This document shows positions 1 through 5,424 of a stretch of DNA of 7,013 nt, in pieces. The notes beneath the pieces are model-generated. The model saw only the letters and a list, made by a program, of their open reading frames with translations. It had not been told where the DNA came from and searched no databases. Positions within the stretch are counted from its first letter, which is position 1. Each line of letters opens with the position of its first letter. This stretch comes from Candidatus Methanophagaceae archaeon (GTDB lineage Archaea > Halobacteriota > Syntropharchaeia > Alkanophagales > Methanospirareceae), in contig QENJ01000105.1 in NCBI GenBank assembly GCA_013374505.1, forward strand, positions 1 to 7,013, read 5' to 3'. The translations under genes and the position numbers were made by a program.

Positions 1-429
1 GTGAAACCAGCCGCCGAGGAAAAAGACATCACTCTTAATGTCGAACTGCCTGCAGGACTCGCTTCTGTTAAAGGTGACAGCGAGAAACTTACCCAGGTGG
101 TCATAAACCTAATCTTTAACGCTATTAAATTCACTCCGAAGCACGGGAGAATAACTTTAAAAGCTAAAGAAACGGACGGTAAAGTGGAAGTTGATGTCTG
201 TGACACAGGGATTGGAATCCCGGCTGAAGATCTTGATAAAGTGTTTGACAAGTTTTATCAGGTTGACAGTACGCTGACTAGAGAAACCGGAGGCACGGGA
301 CTTGGACTTGCGATATGTAAGGGGCTAATAGAAGCGCACAACGGCAGGATATGGACGGAGAGCGAGCTTGGTAAGGGTAGTACGTTTAGCTTTACACTGG
401 ATAAATGGTTAAAAGATAAGACTGATTGA
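1..429 (+). CDS. Sensor histidine kinase, C-terminal ATPase domain (5' end cut by window edge)
   Basis: This is the HATPase_c catalytic domain that binds ATP and phosphorylates the conserved histidine of a two-component sensor kinase. Seen over 142 residues: N-box NLIFNAIKFTP (36-46, with Asn40 as the likely Mg-ATP residue), G1 box DTGIGIP (68-74), F-box VFDKFYQVD (81-89) and G2 box GGTGLGLAI (97-105), followed by the usual GKGSTF strand near the C-terminus. All four boxes are intact, so the domain should be active. The frame is open from base 1, and the dimerisation/His domain and sensor domains must lie upstream of the window; the GTG at base 1 is therefore probably not the real start. The input signal and partner response regulator cannot be told from this fragment. 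The gene ends in TGA and is followed by nearly 300 nt without a gene. Confidence 0.93.
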   Translation: MKPAAEEKDITLNVELPAGLASVKGDSEKLTQVVINLIFNAIKFTPKHGRITLKAKETDGKVEVDVCDTGIGIPAEDLDKVFDKFYQVDSTLTRETGGTGLGLAICKGLIEAHNGRIWTESELGKGSTFSFTLDKWLKDKTD

Positions 430-450
430 ATAGTAAGTCCACAAAGATCT

Positions 451-475
451 TCTCGGGATCGGCATTAAACCGAGA
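451..475 (+). terminator. Weak hairpin downstream of the kinase gene
   Basis: TCTCGG (451-456) is perfectly complementary to CCGAGA (470-475) across a 13-nt loop, 22 nt after the kinase stop codon, and is followed by ACAAAA rather than a T-run. It may mark the 3' end of the kinase transcript, but archaeal termination usually depends on T-rich tracts, so the assignment is weak. The stretch 476-600 shows only a pyrimidine-biased CACCCT/CACCCC tract near 523-540 and no gene. Confidence 0.2.
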
Positions 476-611
476 CAAAACTCCAAAGCAACAACCTGTG
501 TGGTTCTTACATTTATCATTGCGCACCCTCACCCCTCACCCGCTATTAAATATTCAAGCTTTTTGATATTGTAACCAGTTTGGTTTTTGATTCTCAAACA
601 CCACGAATAAC

Positions 612-646
612 CGAAAGGTTTAAATACCAACCTAAAAGTTTAAATA
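612..646 (+). promoter_or_regulatory. Tandem archaeal BRE/TATA boxes, 20 bp apart
   Basis: Two copies of TTTAAATA lie at 619-626 and 639-646, each preceded by an A-rich BRE-like element (CGAAAGG and CTAAAAG). The repeated unit AAAGGTTTAAATA / AAAAGTTTAAATA is offset by exactly 20 bp, close to two helical turns. This fits archaeal TBP/TFB binding sites. Expected starts would be about 25 nt downstream, near 648 and 668, giving leaders of roughly 55-75 nt for the gene at 723. AGGTT (616-620) and AACCT (629-633) flank the first box as an imperfect operator-like inverted repeat. Confidence 0.5.
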
Positions 647-654
647 GTGACACT

Positions 655-670
655 TGATTATTAATAATCA
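655..670. promoter_or_regulatory. Perfect 16-bp palindrome, putative operator
   Basis: TGATTATTAATAATCA is identical to its own reverse complement over all 16 bases. It lies between the second and third TATA boxes, next to the expected start site of the upstream promoters, where a dimeric repressor would block transcription. The sequence is AT-only apart from one G and one C, so chance is not excluded, and no cognate regulator is encoded nearby. Confidence 0.4.
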
Positions 671-695
671 GGTTTGTATAAATAAAAACAAACCT
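670..695 (+). promoter_or_regulatory. 8-bp inverted repeat enclosing a third TATA box
   Basis: AGGTTTGT (670-677) and ACAAACCT (688-695) form a perfect inverted repeat with a 10-nt spacer, and TATAAATA (677-684) sits within it. The predicted start is near 706-710, just before the ribosome site AAAAGGAG at 705-712 and the ATG at 723. A protein dimer bound here would cover the TATA box, so this is a plausible repressor site. The half-site AGGTT/AACCT is also found around the first TATA box (616-633). Confidence 0.45.
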
Positions 696-722
696 AAAAA
701 CTGAAAAGGAGACAAAGAGAAG

Positions 723-1055
723 ATGAATAAAAAAGGAGAGATAAAAGCAAAAGTGTTGGTTGTGCTCGGGGCGTGTATCGTGACTATTTTTTCTGTTACC
801 GCAGTTGCGGGCATGGGTGCGTTGCCGCAACCAGTACTCAACCTCGGTGTTATCACGGTGGGGTTAGATTTGGGTACCAACAATCAGACAACACAGCCAG
901 TGCAGCTTCTGCCGGAAGAGGTAGGGGGAAAGGGATTTTATGTAAATCTGAGTTGTGCGATCAATGATACAATCAAACGTGGAGCGGCGCAGCTTAAAAC
1001 GAGAGACATATTAAATCGAAAGGAGATAAAAAGATGGTTAAACACAGTTATGTAG
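723..1055 (+). CDS. Small exported or membrane-anchored protein of unknown function
   Basis: I do not recognise a family. The 110-residue product has a basic N-terminus (KKGEIKAK), one hydrophobic segment at about residues 11-31 that could be a signal peptide or anchor, and then a mostly polar stretch rich in Gly, Asn, Gln and Thr. LGAC (15-18) resembles a lipobox, but the hydrophobic stretch before it is too short to be convincing. AAAAGGAG lies 10 nt before the ATG; an in-frame GTG at 753 preceded by AAAAAAGGAGAG is an alternative start. Its last 22 nt overlap the gene at 1034, whose ribosome site lies inside this frame, so the two are probably translationally coupled. The C-terminal 20 or so residues are basic and may be read-through beyond an original end. 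It is first behind the elaborate promoter region. Confidence 0.5.
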   Translation: MNKKGEIKAKVLVVLGACIVTIFSVTAVAGMGALPQPVLNLGVITVGLDLGTNNQTTQPVQLLPEEVGGKGFYVNLSCAINDTIKRGAAQLKTRDILNRKEIKRWLNTVM

Positions 1056-1222
1056 AGCTTGGTATGCTCTTTGGAATGTTTATTGGAAGTGGAATTGGAA
1101 TAACCGCATTTGTCATCACGAACAATGCGTTATTCCATACAGTTACGGGATTTGGGATAATCTTCGGGTTAGGAATAGGAGCTATGCTCGACAAACAGCA
1201 GAAGAAAAGGAGTGAATTATAA
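1034..1222 (+). CDS. Small glycine-zipper membrane protein
   Basis: This 62-residue protein has two short hydrophobic segments, at about residues 9-30 and 36-54, with regularly spaced glycines (GMFIGSGIGI; GFGIIFGLGIGAMLD), ending in a basic tail (KQQKKR). Such spacing allows close helix packing and is typical of glycine-zipper membrane proteins; the molecular role is unknown. AAAGGAGATAAAAAG directly precedes the ATG, a strong ribosome site. It overlaps the preceding gene by 22 nt, and its stop codon overlaps the next gene's start by one base (TAATG), so the three are almost certainly cotranscribed. The GLGIGAMLDKQ ending resembles the module in the protein at 1222 and the small protein at 3452. 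Confidence 0.75.
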   Translation: MVKHSYVELGMLFGMFIGSGIGITAFVITNNALFHTVTGFGIIFGLGIGAMLDKQQKKRSEL

Positions 1223-2808
1223 TGGCATTGATAAAACAACATCCATTTAACTTTGATGGCCGAAAAGAACTGGGCAAATTGGAAATGACAAAAGAAGCTG
1301 TAGTTACGCTAATGGGCATGGGGACTTTAGCCCTTTTTGCATTTGGTTTTTTTTTCGCTGCACTATACACATTATTTACCGGGGAAGTTGGCTTTAACTT
1401 TGACTTCACAAGCGGCAGCACAATTCTTATTTCCGTTGCGCTCGTCATTGGTACATTCGTACTGCATGAACTCATCCATGGCCTATTCATGTCAATATAT
1501 GGCGGCAAGCCGCGTTATGGCGCTGGCATTGCGCATTACATCCTGCCCTATTTATACACCACAACAAAAACTCGTTTTCTACGCAACCAGTTCATAGCAA
1601 TCGCTATTGCGCCGTTGGTAGTGATCTCCCTGGTTGGAATCGGTTTAATGGCTGCTTTTCCGTCAATTGCGCACTGGATCTTCATACCGTTAGTACTAAA
1701 TGCTTCCGGCGCAGTGGGCGATTTGTGGGTGACACGTAACGTACTGAGATTTCCGAAACATGTATTGCTGGAAGATCGAAAAACCGGGCTGAAAATTTAT
1801 GGCAAAGAAACTGATAAACCCATGAATATCACTACAGCAGGATTTGGCACAAGATTTTTCAAAGTATTCATACTCTGTTTTTTTGCGGTAGGGATTCTAA
1901 TGGGTATAGCGCCAATAGCTCTGGATATTTTTGGTGTTGAATCTTTTACAATCGGACCTGCGAATAGCATTTTCACAATTTTTGAATTTCACAGCTCCGT
2001 GGAAGGTTTCGGTATCCGTTTATTCCCCCTGTCAATGTTAGCGATAAGCGTGATTGCAGGGTTGGTTTATTCGATCATCATGACAGGTAAACCTGGTGTA
2101 GTAATGGCAAAAAAAAATCCTAAGAAATCTGATGGAAAATATCATAAAAAGTATTCTGAGGGATTAAGTATTGGAATTGGGTTAGTCCTTGGAGCTGGCA
2201 CAGGTGTTGCAATAGACAATATTGTCATCGAAATGGGAGTAGTACTTATGCTTGGCATTGCTATCTATGTTAATAGTATCGTGAAAACTTCACCGAAAGG
2301 TTTTATCAGTGATTTTTCCATCGGATTTTTAGTTGGGATCTCTGCTCTAATTATTTCATCAACGTTGACGGACTTGATATCCGTCCTAACAATCGCAACA
2401 ATCGTAGTGGTCTTGATATGGGGATGTATTTGGGATGATAGATCATCATCGTCACCATCACCCACTCCCACGCAGACTACGACACAAGGGGATGAAACAG
2501 TTAATTTAGCTAATGTAAATACTATTGAAATTATGCTGCTTGAATCATTTCCGGTTCAGGTAAACGTCGGTGCAAGCGGCGAACATCCCGATAGCTGCAC
2601 TAAAGTTGACGAAATTACAACGAGACGTGAAGGAAATACATTTGTCGTCACTATAAGCGCATTCAGACCCGCTGACGCAATGTGTGCAGAGGTAATTACG
2701 CCGTATGAGGAAGTTATCGCATTGGACGCGGTCGGATTGAAAGCAGGCATTTACACAGTAGAGGTCAATGGAATACGGGATACGTTTGAACTGCAAACGG
2801 ACAACTAA
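1222..2808 (+). CDS. Three-part membrane protein: DUF3267-like zincin, glycine-zipper module and C-terminal beta domain
   Basis: The protein has 528 residues. (1) Residues 1-230 look like a DUF3267 putative membrane metallopeptidase: several membrane segments and HELIH at 82-86, a zinc HExxH motif, in the context VLHELIHGLFM; a GAVGDLW motif places Asp167 as a possible further metal ligand. (2) More membrane segments follow to about 294. A Met at 295 opens a basic stretch and then a module from 314 (GLSIGIG...GAGTG...IDN) closely matching the stand-alone protein at 3452. (3) After a last membrane segment comes a Ser/Pro/Thr/Gln linker (about 409-425), then a domain at 426-528 with two cysteines (459, 488) that could form a disulphide, and the motifs FPVQVNV, RREGNTF, ITPYEE and AGIYTVEVNG. 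I have seen similar sequences in predicted secreted proteins but cannot name the family. AAGGAGTG precedes the ATG. Protease activity is inferred from the HExxH only; the substrate is unknown. Confidence 0.85.
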   Translation: MALIKQHPFNFDGRKELGKLEMTKEAVVTLMGMGTLALFAFGFFFAALYTLFTGEVGFNFDFTSGSTILISVALVIGTFVLHELIHGLFMSIYGGKPRYGAGIAHYILPYLYTTTKTRFLRNQFIAIAIAPLVVISLVGIGLMAAFPSIAHWIFIPLVLNASGAVGDLWVTRNVLRFPKHVLLEDRKTGLKIYGKETDKPMNITTAGFGTRFFKVFILCFFAVGILMGIAPIALDIFGVESFTIGPANSIFTIFEFHSSVEGFGIRLFPLSMLAISVIAGLVYSIIMTGKPGVVMAKKNPKKSDGKYHKKYSEGLSIGIGLVLGAGTGVAIDNIVIEMGVVLMLGIAIYVNSIVKTSPKGFISDFSIGFLVGISALIISSTLTDLISVLTIATIVVVLIWGCIWDDRSSSSPSPTPTQTTTQGDETVNLANVNTIEIMLLESFPVQVNVGASGEHPDSCTKVDEITTRREGNTFVVTISAFRPADAMCAEVITPYEEVIALDAVGLKAGIYTVEVNGIRDTFELQTDN

Positions 2809-2828
2809 GACAAAAATAAAGATGAATA

Positions 2829-2950
2829 GTCGGGGGGTAAGCCGTTAAGCCCCATGGTCGTAAGAGGCCCTGAGGTTGATTGGCTGCCCCATTAACGACC
2901 CGGTATAGTGGGCTACGAGCCCGGATAGGGGGATGTCGAACATCCCCGAC
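2829..2950 (+). ncRNA. GC-rich structured element, candidate RNA or cis-regulatory leader
   Basis: This non-coding stretch is visibly richer in G and C than its surroundings and packed with pairing segments. GTCGGGG (2829-2835) can pair with CCCCGAC (2944-2950) and close the whole element. Inside are GGGG/CCCC (2834-2837 with 2850-2853), GGTCGT/ACGACC (2856-2861 with 2895-2900), GGGCT/AGCCC around ACG (2910-2922) and GGGGATGT/ACATCCCC with a 3-nt loop (2929-2947). The last hairpin and the closing stem share CCCC at 2944-2947, so they exclude each other. CCCGGTATAG (2899-2908) recurs as CCCGGATAG (2920-2928). It ends about 17 nt before a GGGGAG ribosome site. It could be a regulatory RNA, a leader switch, or the end of a mobile element; it matches no RNA family I can name, and the strand is assumed. 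Confidence 0.4.
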
Positions 2951-2978
2951 CCAACAACGAAAAAAAGGGGAGATAAAA

Positions 2979-3254
2979 GTGTATGATACCGTAGAACATT
3001 TGAGAAGAAAGTTTAGCAAGCCTATCGTTGAAATAACTTTTGTTGATACTGAAGAATCTAAGAAAGCAGTGGATTTCGTCAGCTCTCTCGAGTATGTCTC
3101 TGAATGCAAAGCAGAAAATGCAAAGATAGAGGTCACTTTAAAGGGGAAAGATACCTCAACACTCCTGAGCACTTTGACGGGAGAAGGTATAAAAGTAGAA
3201 GAAATCACGAAGACCTCGAAGTCTCTGGAGGAGGATTTGCAGTTTCGTGGATAG
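2979..3254 (+). pseudogene. C-terminal remnant of an ABC transporter ATP-binding protein
   Basis: The 91-residue frame resembles only the region after the nucleotide-binding core of ABC-2-type ATPases. It opens with a DTVEHLRRKF segment, like the TxEELRKKF that follows the H-loop region, continues through an alternating beta/alpha accessory domain, and ends with a LL..L..EGIKVEEI..TSKSLEE motif, the usual tail of these proteins. Walker A, the signature motif, Walker B and the H-loop are all absent, so it cannot hydrolyse ATP. A GTG start at 2979 has GGGGAG (2967-2972) six bases upstream, so the fragment may still be translated. A longer reading from TTG at 2882 would run through the structured element and is unlikely. 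The 5' two-thirds of the gene was probably lost at or near the GC-rich element. Confidence 0.65.
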
Positions 3255-3355
3255 AGGTTGGATTTTTGCTGATCGCAGCGGTGCTTTTACTGGCACTCAT
3301 AAGCTACCTGTCCAAATATCTGAGTAAGGAGAGGATAGTTACGAGTATTCCATAA
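3245..3355 (+). pseudogene. C-terminal remnant of an ABC-2-type permease (probable)
   Basis: Just where the ATPase remnant ends, the +1-shifted frame encodes one strongly hydrophobic helix (VGFLLIAAVLLLALISYL) followed by a short basic tail (SKYLSKERIVTS) and TAA at 3353. This is how ABC-2 permeases end, with a last membrane helix and a tail of the FSREKIL type. No ATG or GTG start lies in frame near the beginning, although GGAGGAGG is at 3227-3234. The simplest reading is that an ATPase-permease operon lost most of the permease as well, joining the two 3' ends. The assignment rests on one helix and its tail, so a chance hydrophobic frame is possible. Confidence 0.4.
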
Positions 3356-3405
3356 TGTATTGGCTCTGCTCCATGTAGGGGCTCCGCCTTGAAGTTATAC
3401 ATTAT
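3352..3405 (+). repeat. 54-nt imperfect hairpin overlapping a stop codon and a TATA-like box
   Basis: ATAATGTAT (3352-3360) pairs perfectly with ATACATTAT (3397-3405). Inside, GGC (3362-3364) can pair with GCC (3386-3388), and GCTCC (3368-3372) with GGGGC (3378-3382, one G-U pair) around an ATGTA loop. The TAA of the permease remnant lies in the left arm. It could end the upstream transcript, or be a small non-coding mobile element; imperfect hairpins of this kind are also seen at IS200/IS605-type ends. No transposase gene is in the window. Confidence 0.4.
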
Positions 3406-3410
3406 ATACA
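3401..3410 (+). promoter_or_regulatory. TATA-like box for the small gene at 3452
   Basis: ATTATATACA resembles an archaeal TATA box and lies about 45 nt before the ATG at 3452. A start 25 nt downstream, near 3430, would leave a short leader containing the strong ribosome site AAAAGGAG at 3436-3443. The box overlaps the right arm of the hairpin at 3352-3405. Confidence 0.35.
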
Positions 3411-3451
3411 ACAAGATACATTGACGTGTTGGAACAAAAGGAGATAAAAAG

Positions 3452-3625
3452 ATGAAAAGATATAGAAATGTTATGGGATTAAGTATTGGGATTGGGATAG
3501 CTATTGGAGCTGGTTTAGGTGTTGTAATGGACAATATTGGTGCCGGAATAGGTGTAGGACTAGTTCTTAGTGTTGCAGTAGGTTATTCTGTTATGGAAGA
3601 TAAGGCAAAGAAAGAAAAAAAGTGA
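3452..3625 (+). CDS. Small glycine-zipper membrane protein, stand-alone copy
   Basis: This 57-residue product is a basic start (MKRYRN), two glycine-rich hydrophobic segments (GLSIGIGIAIGAGLG, then GAGIGVGLVLS) separated by VMDNI, and a lysine-rich tail. It matches the general glycine-zipper family. Its GLSIGIG...GAG.GV..DNI core aligns with residues 314 onward of the protein at 1222, and the DNA is similar too: both contain GGATTAAGTATTGG and GACAATATTG at matching positions. AAAAGGAGATAAAAAG precedes the ATG, almost the same leader as at 1034. The function is unknown; oligomerising or helix-packing membrane roles are plausible for the fold. Confidence 0.75.
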   Translation: MKRYRNVMGLSIGIGIAIGAGLGVVMDNIGAGIGVGLVLSVAVGYSVMEDKAKKEKK

Positions 3626-3655
3626 GATTAGATCATCAAAAACTTTAATTTAGGC

Positions 3656-3687
3656 GAGGAAAATGATGAAAAGACAACCGTTTCCTC
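3656..3687 (+). other. Hairpin in the gap before the RDD gene
   Basis: GAGGAAA (3656-3662) is perfectly complementary to TTTCCTC (3681-3687) with an 18-nt loop, 30 nt after the stop of the small gene at 3452. It may be a transcript end or a leader structure. A 14-codon frame beginning at ATG 3663 sits in the loop and is too short to call. The rest of 3626-3780 shows no other feature except a purine-rich AGGTGAGGTGAAAAG ribosome region before the ATG at 3781. Confidence 0.2.
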
Positions 3688-3780
3688 CCACAAAGGTGAA
3701 CATGTAATAGACATAAGTAACTTGAGATTGTTATGTACAGTGCAGGACGACCACGAAGGTTCAAGGTGAGGTGAAAAGAA

Positions 3781-4251
3781 ATGAACGAAGAAAAAGGAGA
3801 GTTGATTGAGACGATATTTTTGGCTAAGTGGGAAACTAGATTCTGGGCTTGGCTCATTGACATCCTGTTGGTGGAAGTTTTATTGAGTTTTATTACAAAT
3901 AGTTCAGGATTTTTTTGTGATTTTGAGTTTATCAGCATAGCGAGTTTTGGAATTAGTGGAGTATTGATGTTTGCCTATTGGACTTTATTAGAAGGTTATA
4001 ATGGACAATCTATAGGTAAAATGGCATTGGGTTTAAAAGTTACAGATCGGAACGGCAGGAAAATAGAGTTCGGAGTTGCGGCATTAGAAAGTTGTGGCAA
4101 AGCATTCATTCTGCCATTAGATTGTCTCATTGGCTGGTTGGCTATGCCGAATAGTAAGTTGCGTCTCTTTAACAGGATTTCCGATACTATTGTTATAAAA
4201 ACAAATTATGAAGACCCCGAGGGGGTAAGATATGTCAAAGAAAAGGAATAG
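3781..4251 (+). CDS. RDD-family membrane protein
   Basis: This 156-residue protein carries the RDD hallmarks: Arg20 and Asp27 in the first membrane segment (RFWAWLIDILL), a GQSIGKMALGLKV segment at 75-87 after the second helix, and an RISDTIVI ending (132-139) like the usual RLGDRLAGTIVV. Three membrane segments lie at about 19-39, 50-70 and 103-122. The family is widespread and mostly uncharacterised; some members have been proposed as transporters, which cannot be tested here. The start ATG follows GAGGTGAAAAGAA. The length is normal for a single RDD domain with no added domains. It follows the small glycine-zipper gene on the same strand after a 155-nt gap and precedes the Cdd1-like gene by 70 nt, so operon membership is uncertain. 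Confidence 0.85.
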   Translation: MNEEKGELIETIFLAKWETRFWAWLIDILLVEVLLSFITNSSGFFCDFEFISIASFGISGVLMFAYWTLLEGYNGQSIGKMALGLKVTDRNGRKIEFGVAALESCGKAFILPLDCLIGWLAMPNSKLRLFNRISDTIVIKTNYEDPEGVRYVKEKE

Positions 4252-4321
4252 TCTTTTTGGGGCATTCAAGAACATTCAGAATTGCAAAGGCATATTTTAA
4301 CGTTTGCGGAGTGGTTTTAAG

Positions 4322-4609
4322 ATGTCGAAACACGCTAAATCGGAATTACAGGAGTTGCAACAAATACCGGGAGTTGGCAAGAGAATAGCGGAGGATTTAT
4401 GTGACTTAGGCTTTCGAACGGTTCAAGATCTGCAGAATCAGGATCCGAAAGAGCTTTACTTTCGACTTTGTGTTCAGAAGGGTATGAATGTTGACCGATG
4501 TATGCTTTATGTGTTTCGCTGTGCGGTATATTATGCCACCAACAAGAAACACGATCCGGAACTGCTGAAATGGTGGAACTGGAAGGACGATAACAGAGCA
4601 AAACGTTAG
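4322..4609 (+). CDS. Cdd1-family helix-hairpin-helix protein
   Basis: The 95-residue protein matches the Pfam family named 'pathogenicity locus' (Cdd1). A helix-hairpin-helix motif near the N-terminus (LQQIPGVGKRIAEDLCDLG, about residues 12-30) is the kind that contacts the DNA backbone. It is followed by the family's VDRCMLYVFRCAVYYA segment and a DPELLKWWNWKD ending. It is full length for the family. Despite the name, no virulence role is implied; DNA binding is inferred from the HhH motif. I chose the ATG at 4322, with GGAG at 4309-4312, over a TTG at 4304 that would put that ribosome site inside the gene. The alpha/beta hydrolase gene starts 29 nt downstream and may be cotranscribed. Confidence 0.9.
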   Translation: MSKHAKSELQELQQIPGVGKRIAEDLCDLGFRTVQDLQNQDPKELYFRLCVQKGMNVDRCMLYVFRCAVYYATNKKHDPELLKWWNWKDDNRAKR

Positions 4610-4638
4610 GCGGAACACCGCAACCAAGGACACTAAAA

Positions 4639-5424
4639 ATGAAGCTGAGACTGTATGGTAAAGAACCGTTTATTATAGCTGTTGTTCACGGTGGACCAGG
4701 AGCACCGGGTAGTGTAGCGCCTGTTGCAAAAGAAATGTCGCAATATTTTGGTGTACTGGAACCTTTACAAACGAAAACAACAGTTGAGGGTCAGGTGGAT
4801 GAATTGTTTAACGAGTTATCAGTTTATGCAAGTTTCCCAATTACATTAATCGGGCATTCCTGGGGCGCCTGGCTATCAATTATTTTCACAACTAAATATC
4901 CGGATTATGTAAACAAGCTTATTCTTGTTGGGGCTGGTCCATTCGAGGAAAAGTATGTCGAGGATTTGGACAGCACAAGAAAGAAACGTTTGACGAAAAA
5001 AGAAAGTGAAGAATATGTAAGCATATTAAAAAGACTAAAGGACCCGAATATTGCAGTTAAAGATAGACTGATAGCGCGTTTAGGTCAATTAGCTGCGAAG
5101 ACAGATAATTATTGTTTGGTTGAATTAGCTATTGAATTTATGGACGAGAATTCTGCTGATGTCAGTACATATCAATCGGTATGGGCTGAGGCCGCGGCAA
5201 TGAGAAAGAGCGGCGAATTGTTGGCCATAGCTAGCAAAATAAAATGTCCTGTAGTAGCGATTCATGGTGATTACGATCCGCACCCCTCGGAAGGTGTTAA
5301 GATTCCTCTGGCGGAAAATCTAAAAGATTTTAGAATTATTGTGTTGAACAATTGTGGTCATTCACCCTGGAAAGAGAATTATGCAAAAGCTGAGTTTTTT
5401 GAAATATTGAAGAATGAACTTTAG
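4639..5424 (+). CDS. Alpha/beta hydrolase, proline iminopeptidase-like
   Basis: This 261-residue single-domain hydrolase has an intact catalytic set: HGGPG at 17-21 forming the oxyanion hole, a motif characteristic of proline iminopeptidase and related enzymes; the nucleophile elbow GHSWG with Ser74; an acid in GDYDP (Asp213, or Asp211); and His241 in NNCGHSPW. A helical cap lies roughly between residues 105 and 190. No signal peptide is seen, so it should act in the cytoplasm. The substrate could be an N-terminal prolyl peptide, an ester or another small molecule; the sequence does not decide. AAGGA at 4626-4630 is a usable ribosome site before the ATG. The gene converges on the ywbE-phzF-hic unit from the other strand, and an eight-T run at 5559-5566 may help end its transcript. 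Confidence 0.9.
   Translation: MKLRLYGKEPFIIAVVHGGPGAPGSVAPVAKEMSQYFGVLEPLQTKTTVEGQVDELFNELSVYASFPITLIGHSWGAWLSIIFTTKYPDYVNKLILVGAGPFEEKYVEDLDSTRKKRLTKKESEEYVSILKRLKDPNIAVKDRLIARLGQLAAKTDNYCLVELAIEFMDENSADVSTYQSVWAEAAAMRKSGELLAIASKIKCPVVAIHGDYDPHPSEGVKIPLAENLKDFRIIVLNNCGHSPWKENYAKAEFFEILKNEL

Noticed and set aside
523..541. CACCCTCACCCCTCACCC tract considered as a short tandem or CRISPR-like repeat.
   Set aside because: It is a single imperfect pyrimidine-rich tract with no spacer structure and no further copies.
2829..2950. tRNA-like features: a T-loop-like hairpin with GTCGAAC, a 7-bp closing stem and a following CCA.
   Set aside because: The element is about 122 nt, there is no discriminator base between the stem and CCA, and no plausible D-arm and anticodon arm can be placed.
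2882..2978. Extending the ABC remnant upstream to a TTG start through the GC-rich element.
   Set aside because: The added residues are low in family likeness and follow from the structured DNA; GGGGAG six bases before GTG 2979 gives a much better start.
2765..3208. A 147-codon minus-strand frame across the structured element and ABC remnant.
   Set aside because: It is antisense to recognisable coding sequence and spans a non-coding element, with no family resemblance and no ribosome site.
4610..4621. GCGG-AACA-CCGC mini-hairpin between the Cdd1 and hydrolase genes as a terminator.
   Set aside because: A four-base stem without a following T-run is too small, and the 29-nt gap suggests cotranscription.
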